Positions 7,650-17,051 of a stretch of DNA of 64,000 nucleotides are shown piece after piece. The DNA comes from Bin87 sp965222895 (GTDB lineage Bacteria > Chloroflexota > Dehalococcoidia > Lucifugimonadales > UBA3495): NCBI GenBank assembly GCA_965222895.1, contig CBDCVB010000001.1:1426001-1490000 (forward strand), given 5' to 3'. Below the pieces are notes generated by a model that saw nothing but the letters and a program-made list of their open reading frames with translations, searched no databases and was not told the DNA's origin. The position numbers and the translations under genes are program-made. Every line of letters begins with the position of its first letter. Within the stretch, counting starts at the first letter, position 1.

Positions 7650-10310
7650 ATGGTTTCCGTCGCCTTTGAAAAACACACCCTCCCCAACGGCTTGGACGTC
7701 ATCCTGCACCAGGATCGGTCGATACCCGTCGCGGCGGTCAACGTCTGGTATCACGTCGGCTCCAAGGATGAAGAAATCGGGCGCACCGGGTTTGCTCATC
7801 TCTTTGAGCACATCATGTTTCGGGGCACGCGGAACCATAAAGCCAGCCACTTTGAGCCCTTGCAGAGAATCGGGGCGTCGCTGAACGGCTCCACCAACGG
7901 CGACCGCACCAACTATTGGGAGGATGTGCCTTCCAACTACCTGGAACTGGCGCTGTGGCTGGAAGCCGACCGCATGGGGTTCCTGCTGGACGCGCTGGAC
8001 CAGGAGGGGTTTGACACCGAGCGGGACGTGGTGAAAAACGAGCGGCGACAGAGCTACGAAAACCGTCCCTACGGCATGGCATCGTGGCACATTCAGCAGG
8101 CACTGTTCCCGTTGCCGCATCCCTACCACTGGATGACCATTGGTTCTCAGGAAGACCTGGACGCCGCCAGCCTGGACGACGTGAAGGACTTTTTCCGTCG
8201 CTACTATGCTCCGTCCAACGCCAGTCTGTCCATCGCCGGCGACATTGACACCGCCGCCGCGCTGGACCTGGCGCAACGCTACTTCAGCGACCTTGATCCC
8301 GGTCAACCGACCCGACGCACCGAGCGCGCGGACTCGCCGCTGTCCGGCCGAATCGACTTGCAGATGAACGACCGGGTTACGCTGCCCCGGCTGTACGCGG
8401 TATGGCCGGCTCCGGCCAATATGTCGGGCGATGATGCCGCTGGCGACATCCTGCGGGCCATCCTGTCCGACGGCCAGAGTAGCCGGATGCACCGGACGCT
8501 GGTCTACGAAAAGCAGGTGGCCCAGAGCGCCTCGGTGAACTACCACGCTGCCGAGATTGCCGGTCAGTTCCGCATGGAGCTGACTCCCGCTGACGGCCAC
8601 ACGCTGGACGAGGTTGAAGCCGCCGCCGAAGCGGTGCTGGAGAGCATCGCCACACAGCCACCCAGCGAGGAGGAGTTTGAGCGAGCCATCAACCGGATTG
8701 AGATGCAGCACTACCGCACGCTGTCGCGGGTGGGCGGGTTTGGCGGCAGGGCCGACGCGTTGAACTACTTCAACGTGTTTACCGGCGACCCCAACCGCCT
8801 GAACACGGCGATGGATGACTACCGTGCGGTTACGCTGGACGATGTGCTGCGGGTGCATCACGACATTTTGGCCGGCGGACAGGTTCGGATGCGGGTGCTG
8901 CCGGAGCCGTCGCTGAACACCGCCACGACCACGGTCAATCGGGCCGTGGAGCCGGCGGGCGGGCCGACGCCGGTGTTCGCGCCGCCTGTGCCGCAACGGG
9001 GCACGCTGTCCAACGGCATGGAGGTGGTGGTCGCCAACAAGACGGGTCTGCCGCTGGTGGCGTTCACGCTGCTGGCCCACTCCGGAGCCATCGCCGACCC
9101 GCCGAATCTGCCGGGGCTGTCGTCATTTGCGGCGGCGATGCTCACGGAGGGAACCGCCACGCGCAGCAGCCAGGAGATTGCCGCGGCCTTTGAGCACATC
9201 GGTTCACGACTCTCCGCCGAAGCGCGCAAGGAAATCACACTGTTGGCGGCGGAAACCCTCAAGCGCCATTGGCCGCACGCGCTGTCGCTGGCCGCCGACG
9301 TGGCTCGCAACGCCAACTTCCCCCAGCACGAGCTGGATCGCATCAGGCGCGAACGGCTCACTGATTTGCGCCGGGCGAAGGACGATGCCGGGTTCATCGC
9401 CGATGTTAATTTCGGCGCTCTGGTGTTTGGTTCCGAGTCGCCCTACGCACATTCCAACCTGGGCAACGAAGGCACCGTGGCGGCCACGACGCGGGCCGAC
9501 CTGCAACGCATCTATCAGCAAACGCTGCGCACCGACCAAATGTGCCTGCTGGTGGCCGGGGATGTTGGCATCGACGAGGCGCTGGCGGTAGCCGAGGACT
9601 GCTTCGGCGACTGGCCGGCGCCGGATGATGCCACCAGCGCGGCGGCCGTCGCGTCCGTCGGCGCCAATGGCGGCGGGCCGAACATTTATCTGATCGACAA
9701 GCCGGGGGCCGCGCAGTCGGTAGTCCGCTCCGGGATGCCGCTGGTCGAACGTAGTCATGCTGACCACATGGCGCTATCGGTGCTGAATTACGCTTTTGGC
9801 GGCCAGTTTTCGGCGCGGCTCAATCAGAACCTGCGGCAGGACAAGGGGTATTCCTACGGCTACAATTCGGGCATTTCCTGGTACAACGCGCCTTCGTTGC
9901 TTTCGGCCGGCGGCAGCGTGCAAACGGAGGTGACGCGGGAGGCGGTGGCGGAGACGCTCAAGGAATTTGCCGACATCAGCGGCCAACGCCCGCTCACCGA
10001 TGATGAACTGACCAATGCCAGAAACGGCTTGCGCCTAGGTTACCCAGCCGGATTCGAGCGTCCGGCGCAGTTGCTGGGCCAGCTGATGCAACTAGCGCAA
10101 TTCGGCCTGCCCGACGACCATTTCACAACCTTCGAGCAGCGTCTGGCCGCCGTGTCGCTGGCCGACACCCACCGGGTCGGGGCACAATACCTGCCCACCG
10201 GCCGGCTAACCATCCTGGTAGTTGGCGACCGGCAGCGGGTCGAGCAACCGCTGCGGGATCTGGGGTACGGATTGACGGTGCTGGACGCCGACGGGGCGGT
10301 GGTGGGGTAG
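7650..10310 (+). CDS. M16 family zinc peptidase, two fused M16 units
   Basis: 886 residues from the ATG at 7650 (GAGAGGA 12 bases upstream; an upstream ATG at 7602 lacks a site). First unit carries the inverted zinc motif HLFEH in FAHLFEHIMFRGT (about residues 46-58) and the third ligand Glu in DVVKNERRQSYENR. Second unit (from residue 450) lacks the zinc motif, as is normal for the second half of pitrilysin-like or PqqL-like fusions. Family role: degradation or processing of peptides in a clamshell chamber. No signal peptide. Followed by convergent methyltransferase gene 37 bp downstream. Confidence 0.93.
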   Translation: MVSVAFEKHTLPNGLDVILHQDRSIPVAAVNVWYHVGSKDEEIGRTGFAHLFEHIMFRGTRNHKASHFEPLQRIGASLNGSTNGDRTNYWEDVPSNYLELALWLEADRMGFLLDALDQEGFDTERDVVKNERRQSYENRPYGMASWHIQQALFPLPHPYHWMTIGSQEDLDAASLDDVKDFFRRYYAPSNASLSIAGDIDTAAALDLAQRYFSDLDPGQPTRRTERADSPLSGRIDLQMNDRVTLPRLYAVWPAPANMSGDDAAGDILRAILSDGQSSRMHRTLVYEKQVAQSASVNYHAAEIAGQFRMELTPADGHTLDEVEAAAEAVLESIATQPPSEEEFERAINRIEMQHYRTLSRVGGFGGRADALNYFNVFTGDPNRLNTAMDDYRAVTLDDVLRVHHDILAGGQVRMRVLPEPSLNTATTTVNRAVEPAGGPTPVFAPPVPQRGTLSNGMEVVVANKTGLPLVAFTLLAHSGAIADPPNLPGLSSFAAAMLTEGTATRSSQEIAAAFEHIGSRLSAEARKEITLLAAETLKRHWPHALSLAADVARNANFPQHELDRIRRERLTDLRRAKDDAGFIADVNFGALVFGSESPYAHSNLGNEGTVAATTRADLQRIYQQTLRTDQMCLLVAGDVGIDEALAVAEDCFGDWPAPDDATSAAAVASVGANGGGPNIYLIDKPGAAQSVVRSGMPLVERSHADHMALSVLNYAFGGQFSARLNQNLRQDKGYSYGYNSGISWYNAPSLLSAGGSVQTEVTREAVAETLKEFADISGQRPLTDDELTNARNGLRLGYPAGFERPAQLLGQLMQLAQFGLPDDHFTTFEQRLAAVSLADTHRVGAQYLPTGRLTILVVGDRQRVEQPLRDLGYGLTVLDADGAVVG

Positions 10311-10347
10311 GAGTGGGGCCGACTCAGTCCGAGCGGACAGATTGACC

Positions 10348-12018
10348 CTACACCAGCAACATTCTGTCTTGAGTATTTCCCACCAGCGAACGCGGGTCAA
10401 CAGGTGGCAGCTTCGGTCGTTCGTCCTGCTGCAACATTTCCTGTATGCTGAGCACTTGCATCCTCGGGTATTCTGCGATGCCAGCTTCGCGCGTGGTGAG
10501 AGTTACCCTACCCTGCTCAGCGGCGAATACTCGTAATCTGTTTGGTGGTGGATATAGACTCACCATTATTGACATTGGGGCATGTAGCCCGCGGTTCTGT
10601 AGGGCCGTTTGTGTGCCCAGCAAGCGGTCCATATCGGGGCGACCCACCGATGACCGGCCACGGTGCATTTTGACCTGAATGGGAATAACAATGCCCTCAT
10701 TACGTTCTACGTCTAACGCACCGAAAAAGCGGGCATCGACACCGCCGTCACCGTATTTGCGTTCGTTAGGAACAGCATTAAGGAGACCTGCTACTTTGTC
10801 TTCGGCCCACGCCCAGCCGGGAGTGCCGTCTTCAGAATCATCCCGACTCTGCAAAGCGCGACGCTCAAACTCCTTCCACTCGTAGTCGCTCCAGTCCATC
10901 CGAAAGACAACAGGAGCAACGGACTGACCGCGCGACTCTAACCGCTGCTGCATTACACGGACAGCAATTCCGCTTACGTCGATGCCTAGATACTTGCGAC
11001 CCAAGGATGCCGCTGCATCCGCTGCTGTACCACAGCCACAGAAAGGGTCCAGAACCAAATCACCAAGGTTGGACGACGCTTTGACAATACGTTCCAATAG
11101 AGCACGCGGCTTTTGCGTCGGGTACCCAACTACTTCCTCACCGTAAGGGCGGGGAATGTTGCGCCACCAATCCTCCACAACTTTCCCTCTGGGATTCCGC
11201 GTATAAGTCCTTCCGGGTGCACGAGTATCGTCACCAGCGAATACAGTGGCTTCATAATCGGAATCGTAAGGAACTCTTACAGCGTCCTTGTTGAAAACGT
11301 ACTTACCGGTTTTGCTATACCGGAAGATCGTATCATGCTTCCTGGGGAAATCATTGCGAGGCTGCCCACCGCCCGAATAACACCAGATAATTTCGTTTCG
11401 GAAGTTAGCAACCCCAAATATTGTGTCCATCAAAATCCGCAAGTACGCATTGGCATGCGCGTCGCAGTGCAGATAAACGGTGCCGGTAGGTTTCAACACG
11501 CGGTGCAATTCAACCAAACGACGCGCCATAAAGACGGTATAAGCCGCCGTTTTAGACTGCTCGCCACTCTGCAGTAGGATGCCACTCAGAGAATCCAAGA
11601 GCCGGCCGTGAGGCATCCGCCGGAACGCATTTTCGGTTTCTACCGTCCAACGCCATACATCCCTGAGCTGCTCCCGCACTATGCCCTTGTCACCAAAGGC
11701 GGCGACATAGAACTGGTTACTGTTGAACGGTGGATCAAGGTAAATCAGGTCAACACACTCGTCGGGCAATTCTTTGAGGACATCAAGATTGTCCCCGCAG
11801 ACCAGCGCGTTGCCAACGAGGTAGCGGTGTCCGGCCTGCCCGGCAAGACGCCTGCGATAACGCTCGACCGGGTGCGGTGCCACCTCAGCAGCGGGCTTGG
11901 CTCGCGTGAACCATTCGTCGTCCAACTCGTACGTGTCCGGATCTGCGGCGATGCCGGCCTTCACGAGGGCATCCTCTTCAGGGGTCAAGGGAATATCGTT
12001 CACTTTAAGCTTGGGCAT
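10348..12018 (-). CDS. Fusion: BrnA-like N-terminus + beta-class DNA methyltransferase + Mrr-like nuclease domain
   Basis: 556 residues from the ATG at 12018. Residues 1-55 (LTPEEDALVKAGIAADPDTY, then ELDDEWFTRAKPA) resemble the first part of BrnA antitoxins, and the gene overlaps brnT exactly as brnA normally does. Residues 65-385 are an amino-methyltransferase with motif IV LDPPFNSN before motif I DPFCGCGTAADAA, the beta order. Residues 410-500 hold D-G-G-V-D-A-R followed by IPIQVK, a PD-(D/E)xK pattern like Mrr. It could be a single-chain restriction-modification enzyme. The BrnA helix that represses transcription is absent. Fusion could be natural or a deletion junction. Confidence 0.82.
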   Translation of the reverse strand: MPKLKVNDIPLTPEEDALVKAGIAADPDTYELDDEWFTRAKPAAEVAPHPVERYRRRLAGQAGHRYLVGNALVCGDNLDVLKELPDECVDLIYLDPPFNSNQFYVAAFGDKGIVREQLRDVWRWTVETENAFRRMPHGRLLDSLSGILLQSGEQSKTAAYTVFMARRLVELHRVLKPTGTVYLHCDAHANAYLRILMDTIFGVANFRNEIIWCYSGGGQPRNDFPRKHDTIFRYSKTGKYVFNKDAVRVPYDSDYEATVFAGDDTRAPGRTYTRNPRGKVVEDWWRNIPRPYGEEVVGYPTQKPRALLERIVKASSNLGDLVLDPFCGCGTAADAAASLGRKYLGIDVSGIAVRVMQQRLESRGQSVAPVVFRMDWSDYEWKEFERRALQSRDDSEDGTPGWAWAEDKVAGLLNAVPNERKYGDGGVDARFFGALDVERNEGIVIPIQVKMHRGRSSVGRPDMDRLLGTQTALQNRGLHAPMSIMVSLYPPPNRLRVFAAEQGRVTLTTREAGIAEYPRMQVLSIQEMLQQDERPKLPPVDPRSLVGNTQDRMLLV

Positions 12019-12264
12019 ATCGGTCTCTCTCGTCGTTGCTGGCTTTACGCAAGCTGATAATGCGGGTAGCGACACCGCGCTCGGTGTAAATGACGGTGTG
12101 AAGGCTAGAACCGATGTACCCTATGGCTAAGTAGCGCGACTCGCCATCGCGAGCACTCAACTCACCGATGGCAGTGTCCCACTCAAAAAGATGGATGTCT
12201 TCAAAATCAATATAGTGCTTTTAAGATTGCTGTCCCGCTTGTTCTCATCCCACTCGTAAGACAC
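12005..12264 (-). pseudogene. brnT: BrnT toxin gene with one-base frameshift
   Basis: Start (GTG at 12264) reads VSYEWDENKRDSNLK, the normal BrnT N-terminus; the frame then slips at the T-run 12219-12222, after which KHYIDFEDI, RYLAIG, TVIYTERG and RIISLRKASNDERDRY complete a typical BrnT. Adding one base to the run restores a full-length protein of about 86 residues. Family: BrnT is a RelE-like ribonuclease toxin paired with the BrnA antitoxin. Its stop overlaps the ATG of the fusion gene by 14 bp. Frameshift may be a homopolymer sequencing error. Confidence 0.75.
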
Positions 12265-12295
12265 AAGCCAATGCTATGCAGAATAGCTGCGGCTG

Positions 12296-12496
12296 TCAAC
12301 TTTCAATCCACCGCGCGCCGGTGCTCCGCGAACAGTTGCTTAGTTTCGTAGCCAACGCTGATGGTGTTCGTCCGATCGCGTTAGCGGATTGAATGATTTC
12401 CGGATTCCTGGAATGTAACCGGCCAAAAGGGAGGCGGCAATATAGCCCAAAAGCCACCAGCAATTCCGGCCTAGTCCACCGGGATCTACTCGCCAA
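12296..12496 (-). pseudogene. HNH endonuclease family N-terminal fragment
   Basis: About 65 codons reading RPELLVAFGLYCRLPFGRLH and NPEIIQSANAIGRTPSALA, the conserved N-terminus of a family of bacterial HNH restriction-like endonucleases in which 'YCRLPFGRLHxxNPEI' is diagnostic. The HNH domain itself is missing; the frame ends after about 15 unrelated residues. It lies where chromosome gives way to the accessory region, so this may be a break point. Confidence 0.6.
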
Positions 12497-12563
12497 AATG
12501 TGCCTCCTCTACGGCGGGCAACGACAAAACCTGGACGCTAAAATATCACGGACTTGTGATCTT

Positions 12564-12944
12564 TTATTTGTTGGCACATTGTGCTGATCCTATTGGTTCA
12601 AGTGCTAAGTCGTCTCTGATGATGTCCTCGTAGCGTTCGACCAGTCTGTAGCATGCGATTGCGCCTTGGGTCGCCGGGCTTGGTTGTTCGGGCCATGGGT
12701 AGGTCTCTGGTCCGGTGGGGTATGTCATGGAAAACTCATGCTCGTTCTGGGTCCACCGGAATGCGTAATGCTCTTGCGTGATTGCCACGCTGCTGCCATC
12801 CTCCAGAATCAGTGTGCCGCTGCTCCGCGCAGTTGTCGGGCCCATGTCTGGGTTCTGATGGTCCAGCAGATATTGTCGTCCTGCGGCTTCTCCGCTGCGT
12901 CGCATTATCGTGATTCCTCGCTGGGCGTTGCTAGAGCGTGTCAT
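12564..12944 (-). CDS. Hypothetical protein, accessory region
   Basis: 126 residues, no family recognised. A strong AGGAGG site precedes the ATG, which overlaps the upstream gene's stop as ATGA, so the two are coupled. Sequence is soluble, mixed, with LILEDGSSVAITQEHYAFRW suggesting a beta-sheet core. It is the last gene of a minus-strand run that includes a PfkB-like kinase. Confidence 0.6.
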   Translation of the reverse strand: MTRSSNAQRGITIMRRSGEAAGRQYLLDHQNPDMGPTTARSSGTLILEDGSSVAITQEHYAFRWTQNEHEFSMTYPTGPETYPWPEQPSPATQGAIACYRLVERYEDIIRDDLALEPIGSAQCANK

Positions 12945-13294
12945 CGGTACTGACCCTCCTGTTGTTTGGAGGCTATTTCTCTTATCGTGACCATCTCGCT
13001 CCTCATTGCTCCATGGGTCTGTTCGTTGTGTGCCCGACCAATCTCTGAGAGCGTCCGGGTTGCCCCGTTGTTTGCGTTGCCTGCTTCAAACTCGTTGTTT
13101 ACCGTGCTGTGCATCTTGGTCGTTGTGGGGGCTTGGTGGCTCATTGCTTTGGGGTGACGAGACCCTGACGAGCCGTTGGCCGTGATTGAGGAGATGGCCG
13201 GCTTGTCGCTTAGCTGCTCGATCAGTAGCCGTGCATTAGCTTGGGCCAGTGTTTCTGTCCGTCCTAGGCTTGGTTTGTCGCCGACTCGTTCCAC
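12941..13294 (-). CDS. Hypothetical protein coupled to previous gene
   Basis: 117 residues from a GTG. Ala/Asn/Thr/Ser-rich, probably poorly folded or coiled, with no family recognised. It overlaps the 3' end of the PfkB-like gene by 59 bp in another frame; upstream in the same frame the reading continues sensibly (IHVETGRRVERVGD), so the real start may be further upstream or the PfkB-like gene may be frameshifted near 13310. Confidence 0.45.
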   Translation of the reverse strand: MERVGDKPSLGRTETLAQANARLLIEQLSDKPAISSITANGSSGSRHPKAMSHQAPTTTKMHSTVNNEFEAGNANNGATRTLSEIGRAHNEQTHGAMRSEMVTIREIASKQQEGQYR

Positions 13295-14255
13295 GCGCCT
13301 GCCTGTCTCTACGTGAATCTTGGCGCTGAGGGCTGGGCTGTCCGACCTCCTTTTGACAAACGTGCAGGCTGGTAAGTCGGTCGATCGGCAGGTTGCTGGC
13401 GTGCGGCGGCAACCTGTTGAGTTCCATGCGGAGGGATATGAGGTGGTTGATGATCTCGGTGGGGTCTATGTTGTCGACGATGGAGATCATGAGGCCGGCG
13501 GCAGCGTAGTCGCCACATCCAATGAAGTCGGTGTCGGATGGAGGCGTGGGCGCCGGCGAGTGTATTTGGGCTTCCCTGTGGTGGAGAGTCCAGCCTTGGT
13601 CTCCGTTGGTGATGAGCAGGAACTGGGTATGGAGGTGGTCGAGTAGTTCAGTTTCAAGTGAGACGCCGGTATGGTTCATGATGGCGTTGCATTCACGGTG
13701 GTTCATTGTGACGGCGGTGCGGAGTACTGGTCCGGCTTGGAGTATGTGAAGAGCTCCGCGTTTGGTGGCGGCGGTGACCAAGCTAGGGACGGCCATTTCG
13801 TTGGCGGTGGTTAGCGCGTCTGAGATCGCTGCGGGCGTGGCATTGGTGTCGATGAGGATGCCTGTGATGTCCTTGGTGATGCTGTGTGTAAGGATGCTGG
13901 CGACGTTGTACTTGGGCCAGTGTCCCTTGGCAGATAGGTGCTCGCCCTGATGGGTCACTATGGTGGAGTGGCCTGATTCGGTGTTGGTATGCAGCGAGGT
14001 TAGATTGACGTTAGATCGGGCCAACAGGTCGCGGATGGTGGAGCCGTTGCGGTCATCACCGACCGTGGCCATGATGGTGGTGCGGCGTGCCTGTGATGCC
14101 AATGCGGTGGCTATTTGGGCGGCGACGCCGCCGGTTTGTACGCGGCGGCGTTGGTCGTGTGAGTGAATGACGGTCTCCAGCGTCGCGGATCCCAATACGA
14201 GGAAATGATCTCCGTTTCTGTAGGGTTGTCCAAGTATGGTGTCTGAATTAGTCAT
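13236..14255 (-). CDS. PfkB/ribokinase-like sugar or nucleoside kinase
   Basis: 339 residues; AAGGA precedes the ATG. PfkB signatures in order: GGVAAQIATALASQ (Gly-rich start), ATVGDDRNGSTIRDLL, LLITNGDQGWTLHH, and DTDFIGCGDYAAAGLM, matching the DTxGAGD anion-hole and catalytic-Asp motif. Family role: ATP-dependent phosphorylation of a sugar, nucleoside or similar. The last 45 residues are basic and unlike the family, possibly from a shifted frame. Unusual cargo for such a region; substrate unknown. Confidence 0.75.
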   Translation of the reverse strand: MTNSDTILGQPYRNGDHFLVLGSATLETVIHSHDQRRRVQTGGVAAQIATALASQARRTTIMATVGDDRNGSTIRDLLARSNVNLTSLHTNTESGHSTIVTHQGEHLSAKGHWPKYNVASILTHSITKDITGILIDTNATPAAISDALTTANEMAVPSLVTAATKRGALHILQAGPVLRTAVTMNHRECNAIMNHTGVSLETELLDHLHTQFLLITNGDQGWTLHHREAQIHSPAPTPPSDTDFIGCGDYAAAGLMISIVDNIDPTEIINHLISLRMELNRLPPHASNLPIDRLTSLHVCQKEVGQPSPQRQDSRRDRQARGTSRRQTKPRTDRNTGPS

Positions 14256-14364
14256 AACGACATCCTTTTCATTCAGGAGACTCGCTGATACTATCCGAAA
14301 TAGTTCACGGCCTAAGCGGCATCAGCGGCGGTTGCAAGGTATTCGTGGGTGTGGCGAATCATTA

Positions 14365-14553
14365 AGGCGTGTTGACAAACTAAAATCAGTTGGGGTGCCC
14401 CGAGCTGATTCTGGCCTGCAATACACAATCAGCGGTGCTGGGAGATCGCTCCCGGCGTTGCTGTTCTCCGGTCATCCGGGCTGGTTTCGCCGTTGGTTGG
14501 ACCAGCGGCCAGCGCCGGCCCGTCGCGGAGCGTCACCCCACTGCCTGTAGGGA
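14365..14553 (-). ncRNA. Candidate TnpB omega-RNA/reRNA scaffold, copy A
   Basis: Homologous along about 190 nt to 40302-40495 and 53308-53500. All three share the end sequence, AAACTAAAATCAG, a hairpin of 8 bp and a tail ending CACT/CCTACTGCCT. Here the hairpin arms are GCTGGGAG and CTCCCGGC (14437-14456); the other copies carry different but still paired bases. Placed as expected for a TnpB 3' guide-RNA scaffold, with flanking DNA as the guide. Whether it is transcribed is unknown. Confidence 0.55.
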
Positions 14554-14556
14554 GGG

Positions 14557-14757
14557 TCAACAATAGGTTGCGCAGGTTGACCGCTGCGTGGCGATGCAGA
14601 GGTTGTAGATGAATCTGCTGATGCCAATGGCGTGGCGACAGTAGTGTTCCTGTTTGATAGTGAGGTGTACGGGGACGGAATAGCCGGCGGGTAGCCAGCT
14701 ATCGGGACAGGAGGAACAGTTTCGTCGGTTACGTTTTGGCTTGGGTTTAGTCATCAC
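14557..14757 (-). pseudogene. TnpB N-terminal fragment
   Basis: 66 codons ending just after VHLTIKQEHYCRHAIGISRF and IYNLCIATQR, which is the TnpB (OrfB) N-terminal helix motif 'asRfvYNlal'. The RuvC and zinc-ribbon parts are deleted and the frame runs into the RNA-like segment. Close to the copy at 40510-40620. Confidence 0.7.
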
Positions 14758-15176
14758 GATCGTTTATGGGTTTCACAGTTCGCTGTTAGTTTGTCAACAG
14801 GCCCTAGGTGGATCAGGTTCTCGATGGCGTGTTGGATCACGGCGTCGTTCGCCTCCTTGAGGCTCATCTTGCCCACGGCGGAGATGTGGAAGTGCCATTC
14901 TAGGGCGGTGTCATCGGCCCGTAGGAATGCGAGCGCGACCTCCGCGGCGTTGGGGGCTTGGTAGTAGAAGGCGCTCTGCCAGACGAGCGCCGCCACGACG
15001 TTGGGGTACTGGTCGATGATCCTCCAGATGTTGTCGGGCGTGGGCTGGTGGTCTCCGTCGTCGGTCGCGAACTGGGTGATCTCGTCGCTGATTTGCGGTG
15101 GCGTGCCTGGGGCGTGCAGCATGGCGATCAGTGTCTCGCGGTTCCGGGCGTTGGGTAGCTGGGCGGTAGTCGTCAT
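14754..15176 (-). CDS. Hypothetical protein
   Basis: 140 residues with a strong GAGGAGG site before the ATG. No family recognised; the middle (WRIIDQYPNVVAALVWQSAF) looks helical. The last 17 residues (GPVDKLTANCETHKRS) come from the inserted element at 14365-14804, so the native C-terminus has been replaced. Confidence 0.6.
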   Translation of the reverse strand: MTTTAQLPNARNRETLIAMLHAPGTPPQISDEITQFATDDGDHQPTPDNIWRIIDQYPNVVAALVWQSAFYYQAPNAAEVALAFLRADDTALEWHFHISAVGKMSLKEANDAVIQHAIENLIHLGPVDKLTANCETHKRS

Positions 15177-15279
15177 GGCGTTGTCCTCCTCGGTGGGGGT
15201 GGCGTGGATGCGCCGGAGACCGCCCCCTCGGTGGGCCAGGCTCCGTGGTATGTTACTGGCGGGCTGGTCGTAGTTTCTC

Positions 15280-15558
15280 TCACGGGTTGGCCAGCGCTGT
15301 CAGCCGGCGCGCGTAGCGTTCGTGGACTGCGCCGTCTGCTTTGGACTGCTGCTGTTGGTTCCACGACAGCCGGGCGACCGCGAGGAGCTTGGGCGCGTCG
15401 GCCCGGTGGGTCATGACGTCGCGGTCTGGAGACACGAGTAGAGGCTCTTCGTTGCGTTTGGCGTTGATGATCTGGTCGATGGTCATGGCGACCAGTGCCT
15501 GGCGGAACTGGTCGGGTCCGGCAGTCGTCTCTCGGTGGTAGGCGTTGACCGCCGGCAC
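15280..15558 (-). CDS. Hypothetical protein next to IS701 insertion
   Basis: 92 residues from a GTG, or 68 from the internal ATG at 15486. Gln- and Asp-rich, no family recognised. The IS701 copy lies 26 bp upstream, so the native 5' end or promoter may have been displaced. Confidence 0.4.
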   Translation of the reverse strand: MPAVNAYHRETTAGPDQFRQALVAMTIDQIINAKRNEEPLLVSPDRDVMTHRADAPKLLAVARLSWNQQQQSKADGAVHERYARRLTALANP

Positions 15559-15583
15559 GTGCGCTTTATCAGCACACCCCTAG

Positions 15584-17047
15584 TACTACAACGACGGGTT
15601 TAGGATGGCGGCTCCATCCTGCCTTCACGGCGGGCGGAGCGGCGTCTCTGGTGGGAGCGGCGCGCCCGCTCGTTGCGTAGCTGCGTATCCTCCAGCCACC
15701 GCAGCAACTCCTCTGGCCCGAACCGTTCCCGGGGCAGCATCTCCCGAACCACCCGGCACACTTGGGGACGGGTGATCCGAGGCATCTTTTTCCCCCCAAG
15801 CCTGCTGCAGGCCCAGCAGGAAAGCTCCACCCAGCAGGCACATGGCTATGTGGTGATGCCAGCCAGCCCAACTGCGGGTCTCGTATTCGTCCAGGCCCAC
15901 GTCGCCCTTCTCCGTCTCGAACTCCGTTTCAATGGGCCACCTGGAACCGCCCACGTAGGCCAGGGTCTCCAGGGGAGTATCCTCGGCAGCGTTGGACAGG
16001 TAGTAGCGGGGTTCGCTGCCGTCCAGGTTCCGGCGGTAGACGGCCCATGCCTCCTGGCCCGGCTTGCCCTTTCGGGTTACCCGCACCCGCTGGGCGCAGA
16101 ACATATAGCTCCGCGGCCCCTGGCTTCCCTGGGCCACCGTTATCTCCCGCCAGGCCTCATCCGGCAACTGGTCACTGCGTTGCTCCATGGTACGACGCTG
16201 CCCGTCCCTGAGCCTGGGCTTGCGGGGGCGCCCGGACCCCTGAGCCCCCGGACTGGTCCAGGCCGACTCCCACGCAGGCTCCAGGGGCCAGACCGGAGTG
16301 CTGCCCGGAACGTCCAGCACGTAGCGCATCCCCAGGGCCGCCAGGGACTCCCGAAAGGACGGCGACATCCCGAAGGCGTCGTCCCCGGCCACCCATCCGG
16401 CCTTGAGGTGGCCCAGCTCCAGGGCCCGCTCCAGCAGTTCCAGGGCCAACTCCGTCTTCGACCGGTAGCTCCGCCGCTCCTCGGGCACCGCCGCCGCCGC
16501 ACAGCGGCCCTGATCCGAGGTCCAACTCTCCGGCAGATACAGCCCTTTGTCCACCAATGCCCGTCCCAGCGGGCTGACGTAGGCCAGGAACATCCCACCC
16601 TGGCAGTTGGCCACCTTGCCCAGCCGGCCGCAGTACTGCCGGGCTACCCCCACGGACTTCCTCCCCTGCTTGGGAAAGTCGCTGCCGTCCAACACCCACA
16701 CCGCCTCGGGGTGCCCCAGCCTGGGGGCCAGGTATTCCTGCAGCCGCCCGATCACTGTCGCATCGGACCACCGGGCCTCGGTCAGAAAACGCTGCATCGC
16801 CCGGGCCGAGATGCCCACCGATTCCGACAGGTTCTCGGCGTTGCGCCGCTCCCCAGCCTGCACCAGCAGCCCCTGAAGATAGTTTCGGCTGTGCTCCCGC
16901 CACTGCTTGCGGCCGAAGGAGGCCGCAAAGAAGGCGTGAAATTCCTGAAAGCACTCGTAGACCCGCTTGAAGCTCGCCGCATCCATCACCCAAACCACCC
17001 ACTATCATCTTGACAACTATCCTACCAAACAACCCGTCGTTGTAGTA
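15584..17047 (-). mobile_element. IS701 family insertion sequence, complete ends
   Basis: 1464 bp with perfect 17-bp inverted repeats (TACTACAACGACGGGTT at 15584-15600 and its reverse at 17031-17047) and CTAG on both outer sides (15580-15583, 17048-17051), the 4-bp YTAR-type duplication expected of IS701. The single transposase gene is on the minus strand. It has landed in or beside the truncated DUF1524-like gene. Confidence 0.9.
15600..16986 (-). pseudogene. IS701 family transposase, one frameshift near the 3' end
   Basis: From the ATG at 16986 the protein follows IS701 transposases: VLDGSDFPKQGRKSVGVARQ with the first acidic residue, GWVAGDDAFG with the second, and IETEFETEKGDVGLDEYE with the catalytic Glu region. 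At the G6-A5 run (15787-15797) the frame slips by one base; the other frame continues the usual C-terminus (RITRPQVCRVVREMLPRERF to 15600). Total length would be about 460 residues, normal. Either a one-base sequencing error or a true inactivating indel. Confidence 0.85.
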
Positions 17048-17051
17048 CTAG

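Larger units (their letters stand above)
14365..14804 (-). mobile_element. Internally deleted TnpB element with TGTTGACA ends
   Basis: 440 bp between TA dinucleotides (14363-14364 and 14805-14806). Left end AGGCGTGTTGACAAACTA and right end, reversed, GGGCCTGTTGACAAACTA match at 16 of 18 positions. Inside, on the minus strand, a TnpB start is followed after a deletion by the conserved RNA-like segment that lies next to the left end. It sits on the 3' end of the gene at 14754-15176 and supplies that gene's last residues. Cannot encode any active protein. Confidence 0.7.

Noticed and set aside
7437..9080. Minus-strand frame of 547 codons over the M16 peptidase
   Set aside because: Antisense to the HxxEH-bearing peptidase; His/Arg/Val-rich shadow.
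15787..15797. Programmed ribosomal frameshift in the IS701 transposase
   Set aside because: IS701 transposases are normally single-frame; the run G6-A5 is a plain indel hot spot and no stimulatory structure was seen.
15673..17013. Long plus-strand reading frame (about 446 codons) over the IS701 transposase
   Set aside because: Antisense shadow of a GC-rich transposase gene; Pro/Arg-rich, no family, no ribosome site.
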